From Terriglobia bacterium (GTDB lineage Bacteria; Acidobacteriota; Terriglobia; Terriglobales; Acidobacteriaceae): a stretch of DNA of 64,000 nucleotides. Position numbers and translations under genes: made by a program. The stretch spans positions 1 to 64,000 of the forward strand of contig JAVUPY010000094.1 in NCBI GenBank assembly GCA_032252755.1. Reading direction: 5' to 3'. How positions within the stretch are numbered: the stretch's first letter is position 1; each line of letters opens with the position of its first letter. Below, in pieces: positions 32,630 to 39,841 of the stretch. The notes under the pieces are model-generated. The model searched no databases, had not been told where the DNA came from, and saw nothing but the letters and a program-made list of their open reading frames with translations.

Positions 32630-34059
32630 TAACGGGAGATGCGCTCAAGCGCCGATGCGACGGTATTCTCCTGCTCGGGAAATACGGTGCGCAAGTCGAT
32701 GAGGACGCGTCCTTCTTCCACGCGGGCGATGATGGGCGGCTGGTTGGCGCGAAGAGCATCGTTCAATTGGGCGGCACTGCTGCCGGTGCAAGTGAGGGCG
32801 AGCAGGGTTGTCGGGAGCTTGGAGCCGGGGGCAGCGCCCCCACCAATGACGGATTCGCCGGAGATCAGTTCGACCTGAAGCTTCGGCTGTAAACGCAGGC
32901 GGTCGTACATGGCTCCGGCGCGGACGGTAATGTCCTCGCGCGATTGGCGCATCATGCGGAGCGCGGGAATGGCGTCGAGATTCTGCTTGACGTAGGCAAC
33001 GAGGGTGGCTTCGAGCGCGGCGTAGATGAGTTTGTCGACGCGCAGGGCGCGGAACATGGGGTTGGAGCGGATGCGCGCGATCGTCTCGGGAGTGCCGGTG
33101 AGGATGCCGGATTGAGGGCCGCCGAGCATCTTGTCGCCGCTGTAGGTAACGACGTCGACGCCGTCGCGCAGGCTTTCATAGACGGTGGGCTCGCCGGCGA
33201 TGCCGACCGCCCGCATATCCATGAGGGCGCCGCTGCCGAGGTCTTCCATGACGGGCAGGTTGTGCTTGCGGCCGAGCGCGACCAGTTCTTCGAGCGTGGG
33301 CTCCTCGGCGAAGCCGACGATCTGGAAATTGGAGCGGTGGACTTTGAGGAGCAGACGGGTGTGGTCGGTAATGGCGCGCTCGTAGTCGGCGATGCGGGTG
33401 CGGTTCGTTGTTCCGACTTCGCGCAGGGTAGCCTGCGACTTCGCCATGACGTCGGGGATGCGGAAGGATCCGCCAATCTCGACCAGTTCGCCGCGCGAGA
33501 CGATGACTTCTCCCCCCTCGGCAAGCGTGTTGAGGCCGAGCATGACGGCGGCGGCGTTGTTGTTGACGACGATGGTCGAGAGCGGCCGATCGACATGTGC
33601 GGCGAAGAGTCGCTCGAAAAGCTTGCCAGTGTGCGCGTCCCGCTTCCCGCGCTCGCCCTGCTCGAGATCGAACTCGAGGTTGGAGTAGGTGGTCGAGACT
33701 TCGCGGGCATGGTCGAGAGCGGTGGGCGTCAAAGGCGCACGGCCGAGGTTCGTGTGCAGGATGACGCCCGTGGCGTTGATTACCGGACGCAAGGAGTAGG
33801 CCAACGCGGAGTGAAGTTGGCGCTCGACGGCGTCGGCGAGACCGGCAAGCGCGTAATCGAGCGCGTGGGCATCCAGGTGGCTGGCGGCGATTTCCGAGCG
33901 GATGTGGTCGAGCACTTCGCGCGCTGCCTGCGTAGTCGCCGAGCGGCCCTCCCGCTCAACAAGGCTCGCGAGAGATTCCCAGCGGAGAAGCTCGTCTACG
34001 GACGGGAGCTTGCGGAAGAGGTCGGCTTTGGACGCGGATGGCACCGGGAAATGATACAT
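32629..34059 (-). CDS. selA: L-seryl-tRNA(Sec) selenium transferase
   Basis: 476 residues from ATG 34057-34059; an in-frame ATG 19 codons upstream would run into the REP-like repeat. PLP enzyme that turns seryl-tRNA(Sec) into selenocysteinyl-tRNA(Sec). N-terminal tRNA-binding domain (RKLPSVDELLR), INATGVILHTNLGRAPL (about 110-126), VVNNNAAAVMLGLNTLA, SRGELVEIGGSFRIPDVM, and YSGDKMLGGPQSGIL with the PLP lysine near 307. Its presence implies selenoprotein synthesis in this organism. selB, selD and selC are not in the window. It heads the selA-DUF488-acpS-spermidine-synthase-like run. Confidence 0.95.
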   Translation of the reverse strand: MYHFPVPSASKADLFRKLPSVDELLRWESLASLVEREGRSATTQAAREVLDHIRSEIAASHLDAHALDYALAGLADAVERQLHSALAYSLRPVINATGVILHTNLGRAPLTPTALDHAREVSTTYSNLEFDLEQGERGKRDAHTGKLFERLFAAHVDRPLSTIVVNNNAAAVMLGLNTLAEGGEVIVSRGELVEIGGSFRIPDVMAKSQATLREVGTTNRTRIADYERAITDHTRLLLKVHRSNFQIVGFAEEPTLEELVALGRKHNLPVMEDLGSGALMDMRAVGIAGEPTVYESLRDGVDVVTYSGDKMLGGPQSGILTGTPETIARIRSNPMFRALRVDKLIYAALEATLVAYVKQNLDAIPALRMMRQSREDITVRAGAMYDRLRLQPKLQVELISGESVIGGGAAPGSKLPTTLLALTCTGSSAAQLNDALRANQPPIIARVEEGRVLIDLRTVFPEQENTVASALERISR

Positions 34060-34109
34060 CTGAGGACGGAATTGGGTTGAAGTCTGTGTTGGTCGAGCCC
34101 AGAAACAGA

Positions 34110-34143
34110 CCCACATCTGCTAACTGCGGCAGATGTGGGGCAC
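34110..34143. repeat. REP-like palindrome (GCAGATG/GGGGCAC family), copy 2
   Basis: CCCACATCTGC and GCAGATGTGGG form a perfect 11-bp stem around TAACTGCG, followed by GCAC. It lies between divergent selA and thyX. Confidence 0.75.
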
Positions 34144-34205
34144 GGAAAATTCCGTTTCTTCTATCCTTTCCTTTCCACAGCCTATGGCAGTACGATTCGT
34201 ATCCC

Positions 34206-35792
34206 ATGTCTTCCGCGAATTCCACTCTGCCTCCGCCCGCTGTTTCTGAAAACGCCAGCATTGGAACGGATGTTTTCGTCGTGCACGGGGTCGACCCCGA
34301 GGTGCAGGCGTATGCCATGGCGAAGTACTCGCGTTCGTCGTTGTCGATGAAGGAGTCTCTGCGCGAGCTGAACGAGCAGAAGGCCGAGAAGTTCCTCAAC
34401 ACGTTCTACTTCCAGTATGGCCACCGTTCGATCGCCGACCTGGCGCACATTGCGATGGCCATCGAGAGGCTTTCGCTGCTGGCCGCGACGATCGTGGTGG
34501 ACGAGCAGCGCTGGGATGGGCAGGAACGCTCGACGCGGTACCAGGATTTCAAGAAGAGCGGGTACCACGTGCCGAAGTTCGGTGACGATGCGGCGCTGGT
34601 AAGGCGATACAGAGAGACGATTGAGTTCCTGTTTTCGGAGTACCGGGAATTTTCCGAGCTGATGTTTCAGCATCTGGTATCGCGCACGCCAAAGCCAGAA
34701 GACATGAAGCAGGAGTCGTACGAGCGGACGCTGCGGGCGCGGGCGTTCGATATTACGCGTTACATGCTGCCGCTGGCGACGAATACGTCACTGGGCCAGA
34801 TCGTGAACGCGCGCACGCTGGAGACGCAGGTGGCGCGGTTGCTGTCGCACACGCACGCCGAGGTTCGTGAACTGGGCGCCAAGATGAAAGAAGCGGCACG
34901 GGCGCCGAGCTACAACGTTAACCAGGAGGCGTTTCGGACGCTGGTGGAGGCAATTCGCGCGAAGGATGAGTCGCTGGGGATGCTGGCGGAGTCGCAATTG
35001 ATGCGGGAAGTAAAGGCTTCGCCTACGCTTGTGAAGTACGCGGAGGCGAACCAGTACGAGATCGCGACGCGGAAGGAACTGCGACAGGCGGCGCAGGAGT
35101 TGATGGGCGGGGTGGAGATAGAGGCTGCGCCCTCGGTTGACCTGCTCGAAGATGATCCCCTGGTGGTCGAGATCGCGACGACGCTGCTGTACGAGCACTC
35201 GCACTATCCCTACCGGCAGATTCGGCGGGTGGTGGAGGGACTGACCGAGGCTCGGCGGGCGGAAATCATCGATCTCGGAATGCGGCATCGCGGGAAGCAT
35301 GACGAGTTGCTGCGCGATTTCGCGGCGGGGCAGAAATTCCGCTTCGACATCCTGATGGATATAGGCGGGTATAGGGATATGCATCGGCACCGGCGTTGCG
35401 TGCAGATTGGGCAGGCGTACTGCTTCGCGCATGGCTTTGATACGCCGCAGGAGATTGCGGATGCCGGGCACGGGGCGAGGTATGCGGCGACAATGCGCCG
35501 GGCGAGCGATGTCGCTCATGAGCTGGCGTTGGCGTTGCAGGGACGCGAAGGCACGGAGATCGAAGACACGCAGTACCTCATTCCGCTCGCATACCGGAAA
35601 CGCACTCTGTTTAAGATGGATTTTGCCGAGGTGGTTTACATCAGCGAATTGCGGACGACGCCGGCGGGGCACTGGTCCTACAGGAAAGTCGCCTGGGAGA
35701 TGTACGAGGCGGCGGCGAAGCGGTATCCAGGGTTGGCGAAATACTTCCGGGTACATGACATTCACGCGCCTGTGGACTTGCTACAGAGATAG
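34206..35792 (+). CDS. thyX: Long ThyX-like protein (double domain)
   Basis: About 528 residues from ATG 34206-34208, roughly twice the length of canonical flavin-dependent thymidylate synthase (about 220-250). The first half has YGHRSIADLAHIAM and RSTRYQDF, like the ThyX Q/E-S-x-R-Y element. The second half has HSHYPYRQIRRVVE, and DMHRHRRCVQIGQAY carries the RHR signature. Motifs normally found together are therefore split over two repeats. The usual catalytic Ser after RHRxx is not visible (RHRRCV). dTMP synthesis is the family role but is not proven for this long form. No thyA seen nearby. Confidence 0.7.
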   Translation: MSSANSTLPPPAVSENASIGTDVFVVHGVDPEVQAYAMAKYSRSSLSMKESLRELNEQKAEKFLNTFYFQYGHRSIADLAHIAMAIERLSLLAATIVVDEQRWDGQERSTRYQDFKKSGYHVPKFGDDAALVRRYRETIEFLFSEYREFSELMFQHLVSRTPKPEDMKQESYERTLRARAFDITRYMLPLATNTSLGQIVNARTLETQVARLLSHTHAEVRELGAKMKEAARAPSYNVNQEAFRTLVEAIRAKDESLGMLAESQLMREVKASPTLVKYAEANQYEIATRKELRQAAQELMGGVEIEAAPSVDLLEDDPLVVEIATTLLYEHSHYPYRQIRRVVEGLTEARRAEIIDLGMRHRGKHDELLRDFAAGQKFRFDILMDIGGYRDMHRHRRCVQIGQAYCFAHGFDTPQEIADAGHGARYAATMRRASDVAHELALALQGREGTEIEDTQYLIPLAYRKRTLFKMDFAEVVYISELRTTPAGHWSYRKVAWEMYEAAAKRYPGLAKYFRVHDIHAPVDLLQR

Positions 35793-35843
35793 GCAAACCA
35801 CTAAGGGCACGAACACGAACGATCAACATAGATTCGCTTTTTA

Positions 35844-35872
35844 TTCGCCTAACCAAAGAATCAATGTATACT
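35844..35872 (+). promoter_or_regulatory. Candidate recA promoter
   Basis: A strong -10 TATACT (35867-35872) with TTCGCC at -35 after a 17-bp spacer. It lies in the 242-bp thyX-recA gap, about 160 bp before recA. No E. coli-type or Bacillus-type LexA box is evident. Confidence 0.45.
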
Positions 35873-35971
35873 GAGCGAAGCCGATCACTCCCGAAGTGGG
35901 AAATTGAGGACGAATTCCCTTGCGCCGCATTGCAGCGGGGTGTTTCGCTTAATGAGACGGTTGAGAAAAGA

Positions 35972-36003
35972 TCCACATCTGCCAAAAGCGGCAGATATGG
36001 GGT
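35972..36003. repeat. REP-like palindrome (GCAGATG/GGGGCAC family), copy 3
   Basis: TCCACATCTGCC and GGCAGATATGGGG around AAAAGC, 32 bp before the recA ATG. One end has drifted (TATG for TGTG, GGTA for GCAC). Confidence 0.65.
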
Positions 36004-36034
36004 ATCCGATTGGCAATATTAAGGAGCAGGACTC

Positions 36035-37132
36035 ATGGCGGACGAGCGTTCTCGCGCGATAGATCTCGCACTCTCACAGATTGAAAAGCAGTTCGGCAAG
36101 GGCTCCATCATGCGCCTGGGGAACAAAGAAGCCATTGTTCCCATTTCAGTCATCTCGACGGGCGCGATTTCGTTCGACGCGGCGCTGGGCGTCGGCGGCG
36201 TACCGCGCGGGCGCGTGGTTGAGATTTTCGGGCCGGAGTCGTCGGGCAAGACGACCATCGCCCTGCAAGTGATCGCCGAGGCGCAGAAGGCGGGCGGCAT
36301 GGCGGCCTTCATCGACGCCGAGCATGCGCTTGATCCGGGATACGCGAAGAAGCTGGGCGTCGATGTTGACAACCTGTTGGTATCGCAGCCGGACTATGGC
36401 GAGCAAGCACTGGAAATCACCGAGGCGCTGGTGCGCTCGGGTGCGATTGATGTTCTGGTTGTCGACTCCGTGGCAGCATTAGTGCCAAAAGCGGAACTTG
36501 ACGGCGAGATGGGAGACAGCCACGTCGGTTTGCAGGCGCGATTGATGTCGCAAGCACTGCGCAAGTTGACAGGCACGGTTTCGAAATCACGCACCTGCCT
36601 CATCTTCATCAACCAGATTCGCGAAAAAATTGGCGTAATGTTCGGTAACCCGGAGACAACGACCGGTGGACGCGCTCTGAAGTTCTACTCGTCGGTGCGC
36701 ATTGATATCCGCCGCATTGCAGCAATTAAGGATGGCGATAACGTGATTGGCTCGCGTACGAAGGTGAAGGTCGTGAAGAACAAGACGGCCGCGCCCTTCC
36801 GCGAAGCCGAGTTTGACATCCTTTATGGAGAAGGAATTTCGCGCGAGGGCGACCTGATCGATCTCGCGGTAGAGCACAACATCATCGAGAAGTCGGGCTC
36901 GTGGTTCAGCTATAAGAGCGAGCGCATCGGCCAAGGTCGTGAGAACGCGCGCCAGTTCCTGAAGGACAATCGCGATATCTACGCCAAGATTGAGGCCGAG
37001 TTGAAGAAAGAGCTTGGGCTCACGAAACAGGAGCCCGCGCCTGCACCGGCAGCACCGGAGCAGAAGGCGGCAGCGACGGCGACGGTTGGGAAAGCGCCGG
37101 AGCGTGGGCCGGTGCCAGTGGGAAGAAAATGA
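36035..37132 (+). CDS. recA: Recombinase A
   Basis: 365 residues. Central recombination and SOS co-protease. Walker [12 protein letters not shown] near residues 66-76, Walker [13 protein letters not shown] near 138-149, L1 and L2 DNA-binding loops ([31 protein letters not shown]), and an Ala/Pro-rich C-terminal tail in place of the usual acidic tail. ATG follows AGGAG. The stop TGA overlaps the first unit of a heptamer array, and a terminator follows 85 bp later. The leader between thyX and recA may be structured. Confidence 0.97.
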   Translation: MADERSRAIDLALSQIEKQFGKGSIMRLGNKEAIVPISVISTGAISFDAALGVGGVPRGRVVEIFGPESSGKTTIALQVIAEAQKAGGMAAFIDAEHALDPGYAKKLGVDVDNLLVSQPDYGEQALEITEALVRSGAIDVLVVDSVAALVPKAELDGEMGDSHVGLQARLMSQALRKLTGTVSKSRTCLIFINQIREKIGVMFGNPETTTGGRALKFYSSVRIDIRRIAAIKDGDNVIGSRTKVKVVKNKTAAPFREAEFDILYGEGISREGDLIDLAVEHNIIEKSGSWFSYKSERIGQGRENARQFLKDNRDIYAKIEAELKKELGLTKQEPAPAPAAPEQKAAATATVGKAPERGPVPVGRK

Positions 37133-37164
37133 CGAATGTCGAATTTCGGAATGACGAATGAAAA
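37129..37164. repeat. Heptamer tandem array, ATGACGA type
   Basis: ATGACGA, ATGTCGA, ATTTCGGA, ATGACGA, ATGAAAA beginning inside the recA stop codon. An almost identical 36-bp sequence occurs at 54303-54338, and a related one at 41923-41958. Confidence 0.7.
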
Positions 37165-37215
37165 ACCTCACTCCGAGTTCCGACTGGCGATTTAACCGCT
37201 GATGGAAGAAGATAG

Positions 37216-37239
37216 AAGGCCGCGCTAAGCGCGGCCTTT
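37216..37239. terminator. Bidirectional terminator between recA and STAS gene
   Basis: AAGGCCGCGC-TAA-GCGCGGCCTT, a perfect 10-bp stem with TTTG on the plus side and TTC on the minus side. It serves recA and the convergent STAS gene. Confidence 0.75.
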
Positions 37240-37259
37240 GTGATTGCCGAAACCTCTCA

Positions 37260-37628
37260 CTATGCGGCGCAGGCGTTCAGCGCTGCGGCCACCGCTTCAT
37301 CCTCGGTGTTGTAGAACCTCAGGAACGGAGAGAGCCGGGTTACGTCGAGCAACTGGCGAACCTCTTTATTCACACCAAAGCAGCGGAGCGTTGTGTGGTG
37401 ATCGAGGGCATCGCGTATGCAGCCGGCAATCGCGCCGAGCGCGGCAGCATCCATCTTCTCCAGGCACGCGAGATCGAGCACTACATTCCGGTGCTTTTCG
37501 AGTAATTCTTCCACGGCTTCGCAGAATAAATACTTCGAGAACATGTCCGTGAGACGGCCTTTGCAAGCCAGCACGGCGCTCTCGCCATGAGTCCGAATTT
37601 CCAACGACAGTTCCACGATCGACCTCAT
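37260..37628 (-). CDS. STAS domain protein (anti-sigma factor antagonist-like)
   Basis: About 122 residues from ATG 37626-37628; a TTG at 37655 would add nine residues. The beta-alpha pattern of a STAS domain is clear: GESAVLACKGRLTDMFSKYL, NVVLDLACLEKMDAAALGAI, and the Leu-rich C-terminal helix LRCFGVNKEVRQLLDVTRL. The Ser phosphorylation site of classical anti-anti-sigma factors (MDSSG) is replaced by MDAAA, so control by a cognate anti-sigma kinase is not expected. No RsbW-like kinase is adjacent. Confidence 0.75.
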   Translation of the reverse strand: MRSIVELSLEIRTHGESAVLACKGRLTDMFSKYLFCEAVEELLEKHRNVVLDLACLEKMDAAALGAIAGCIRDALDHHTTLRCFGVNKEVRQLLDVTRLSPFLRFYNTEDEAVAAALNACAA

Positions 37629-37856
37629 ATCTTCTAATACGTTGCTATTGTTCAAGACGTTCCATCCAATTGAATGTTAGCCTACAAAATTTTGATGACA
37701 GCAATATGAAAAACCTTGCTGACGCCACCATGCAGAATCAGCGGGTTACAACCGTTTCATGTGTTCTATACGTACTATTAGACGAAAAGGGCGCAGGAAT
37801 TATTCGGTCAATTTACAATTCTTGAGCATTCCTATTTTCATTCTTGAGGCCGCCGC

Positions 37857-39260
37857 ATGAAGAAGCACCACTTCAGCGCGTTTGCTCTCCTCCTGCTCAC
37901 TCTCATTTCTGTCGGTCGTGCGCAAAACACAGTTGATGTGTCGAAGATGACGGCTCGTCCCACGGTGGACTGGGCGCGGGATGGCGTGATCTACGAGATC
38001 TACCCGCGCGCGTTCTCAGCAGCCGGCGGCCTGAACGGTGTAACGGCACGGCTCGACGATTTGAAGAAGCTCGGCGTGAACATTCTCTGGCTGATGCCGA
38101 TCAATCCGATCGGCGTGAAGAACAAGAAGGGCTCGATCGGAAGTCCATATGCCGTTCGCGACTACTATGCGATCAACCCTGCATACGGTACCAAGGCGGA
38201 TTTGAAACGCTTGGTTCACGAGGCACACGCGCGCGGGATGAAGGTGATCCTCGATGAGGTGCTGAATCACACTGCTTGGGACAACAAGCTGATCACGGAA
38301 CATCCCGAGTTCTACAAGCACGATGCGAATGGAAAGATCATGTACCCGGAAGACTGGACGGATGTAGCGTGGCTCGATTATTCGAATCCGAAGCTGCGAA
38401 CGTACATGATCAAGATGCTCACGTACTGGATGAAAGAATTCGATCTCGATGGATTCCGGTTCGACGTGGCGCACAAGCCGCCGACAGATTTCTGGGAGCA
38501 GGCGCGTGTGGCCTTGGAGAAGGTGAAGCCGGATGTTTTCTGGCTCGAAGAGGGTGACCGTCCGGATGAAGAACTGAAGGCGATGGACGCGGATTACTCC
38601 TGGGATCTGCACAACGCGCTTTCGGCGGTGTGGCAGGGCAAGAAGCCGGCGACAGCGATTCGCGAGTCGTGGCAGAAGCAGCACGACACCTAGCCAAAAG
38701 GTGCGCTGCACATGCGTTTCAGCGACAACCACGACGAATGGAGAGCAATCGCCCGATTTGGAGAGCCGGGAGCACTGGCGGCGCAGGCGCTGATGTTTAC
38801 GCTCGACGGAATTCCGCTGGTCTACAACGGAATGGAAGTTGGCGACGCGACGGAATCGGGTGCGCCGGCCTTGTTCGAGAACCTGAAGATCTTCTGGCCA
38901 ATCGCGGAACGGCGTCCTGAGTTTCCGCGCTTTTATCGCGGGATGATCGCCTTGCGGAAGTCGAGCGAGGCGTTGCGGCGAGGCGACGTCGAGTGGGTTT
39001 CAAATACGAACGACGTTTGCATCATCAGCTTCGAGCGTCACACGACAACGGAAGACGCGCTGGTCGTGATCAACTCCTGCAATCGGCCGGAGAAGGCTCA
39101 TCTGGATGCCGCAGTGAACGGATTCACTGAGGTCACCCCAAACATCACGGGCGCCAACCCGGCGCCGACGGGTGATGCAGCTACCGCGGATGTCACCCTC
39201 GCGGCGTGGGGGTTCCATGTCTACCAACGGACGCCAAACGCGCAGGTCGAAATTCACTGA
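37857..39260 (+). pseudogene. Alpha-amylase family (GH13) gene broken by an in-frame amber codon
   Basis: One reading frame runs from ATG 37857 to TAA-type stop at 39260, 468 codons, but TAG at 38691-38693 interrupts it after residue 278. N-terminal signal peptide, then GH13 motifs VIYEIYPRAFSAAGG, LWLMPINPIG, KVILDEVLNHT, GFRFDVAH (nucleophile Asp) and VFWLEEGD (acid/base Glu). The third catalytic acid, RFSDNHDEW, and domain C lie after the stop in the same frame. So the first product cannot be a complete enzyme. Restart at ATG 38712 would give a 182-residue fragment. A sequencing error cannot be excluded. Confidence 0.85.
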
Positions 39261-39414
39261 AGGATCGAGTTCCTCATCGGTGGGTTGGGGTAGTTCTGGT
39301 TGACGAGTTCCTGTGCCGAGCAGGTAAGTACCTGAAACCACCTAGGTGTGATTACAATCCGCAACTCTGGATGCTAAAGTCCGTGCTCGCGCCCCGCACA
39401 GGAGAGAGGCCTTT

Positions 39415-39582
39415 ATGAAGAAGCTGTTCACCTTTTTGTTCGCGGTCGTAATGGCATTGGCAATGTCCATGCCTGTTATGGCGCTGAACAAAGCCCACGA
39501 CAAAGACGCCCATAAGACGGCGAAGCACCACAAGCATCGCCACAAGAAGTCAGAAAAGAAGGAAGACAAGGATCGGCACTAA
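39415..39582 (+). CDS. 55-residue secreted His/Lys-rich peptide
   Basis: ATG 39415-39417 to TAA 39580-39582. A classic signal peptide (MKKLFTFLFAVVMALAMSMP, cleavage after VMA) precedes a mature part of about 32 residues that is nearly all His, Lys, Asp and Glu, including HHKHRHKK and KEDKDRH. The ribosome site is GAGAGAGG. His clusters of this kind bind Zn, Cu or Ni in periplasmic chaperone-like peptides. A stem-loop follows the stop. Too short for standard ORF callers. Metal binding is inferred from composition. Confidence 0.65.
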   Translation: MKKLFTFLFAVVMALAMSMPVMALNKAHDKDAHKTAKHHKHRHKKSEKKEDKDRH

Positions 39583-39609
39583 ACCGCCGGCCCGGCGGAG
39601 CATATCCCG

Positions 39610-39637
39610 GAATGCCCTCGCGCGAGCGGGGGCATTC
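39610..39637 (+). terminator. Hairpin after the His-rich peptide gene
   Basis: GAATGCCCTCGC-GCGA-GCGGGGGCATTC, a 12-bp stem with one G-T pair, 27 bp after the stop. No T-run follows (TGCTGC), so termination efficiency is uncertain. Confidence 0.4.
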
Positions 39638-39841
39638 TGCTGCTTGCGTCGCCGACCCTGGGCGCGCCTTTCTTTGATAGCGATCGCCAAATCAGTCGAT
39701 TCGGCGATTCCCGTTTCTATTTTGGTACACAGAAGTACATGGCGGGAAGTTGTACCGAAGTGGTGCCAGCAGGCGGGTTCAGATTGACCCAAGACATTGA
39801 AAGCAGTACTGTTGGACCCGAATTGCCAGAAGAGGGCACCC

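Noticed and set aside
32944-34080. A 378-codon plus-strand frame opposite selA
   Set aside because: Its composition is a mirror of selA codon usage, with no domain or ribosome site. selA has all catalytic motifs.
35821-36034. SOS box (LexA site) upstream of recA
   Set aside because: Neither CTGTN8ACAG nor GAACN4GTTC is present. Acidobacterial LexA boxes are not known to me, so absence is not informative.
38691-38693. Selenocysteine or other recoding at the amylase stop
   Set aside because: The codon is TAG, not TGA, and no SECIS-like hairpin follows. Sec insertion is not expected.
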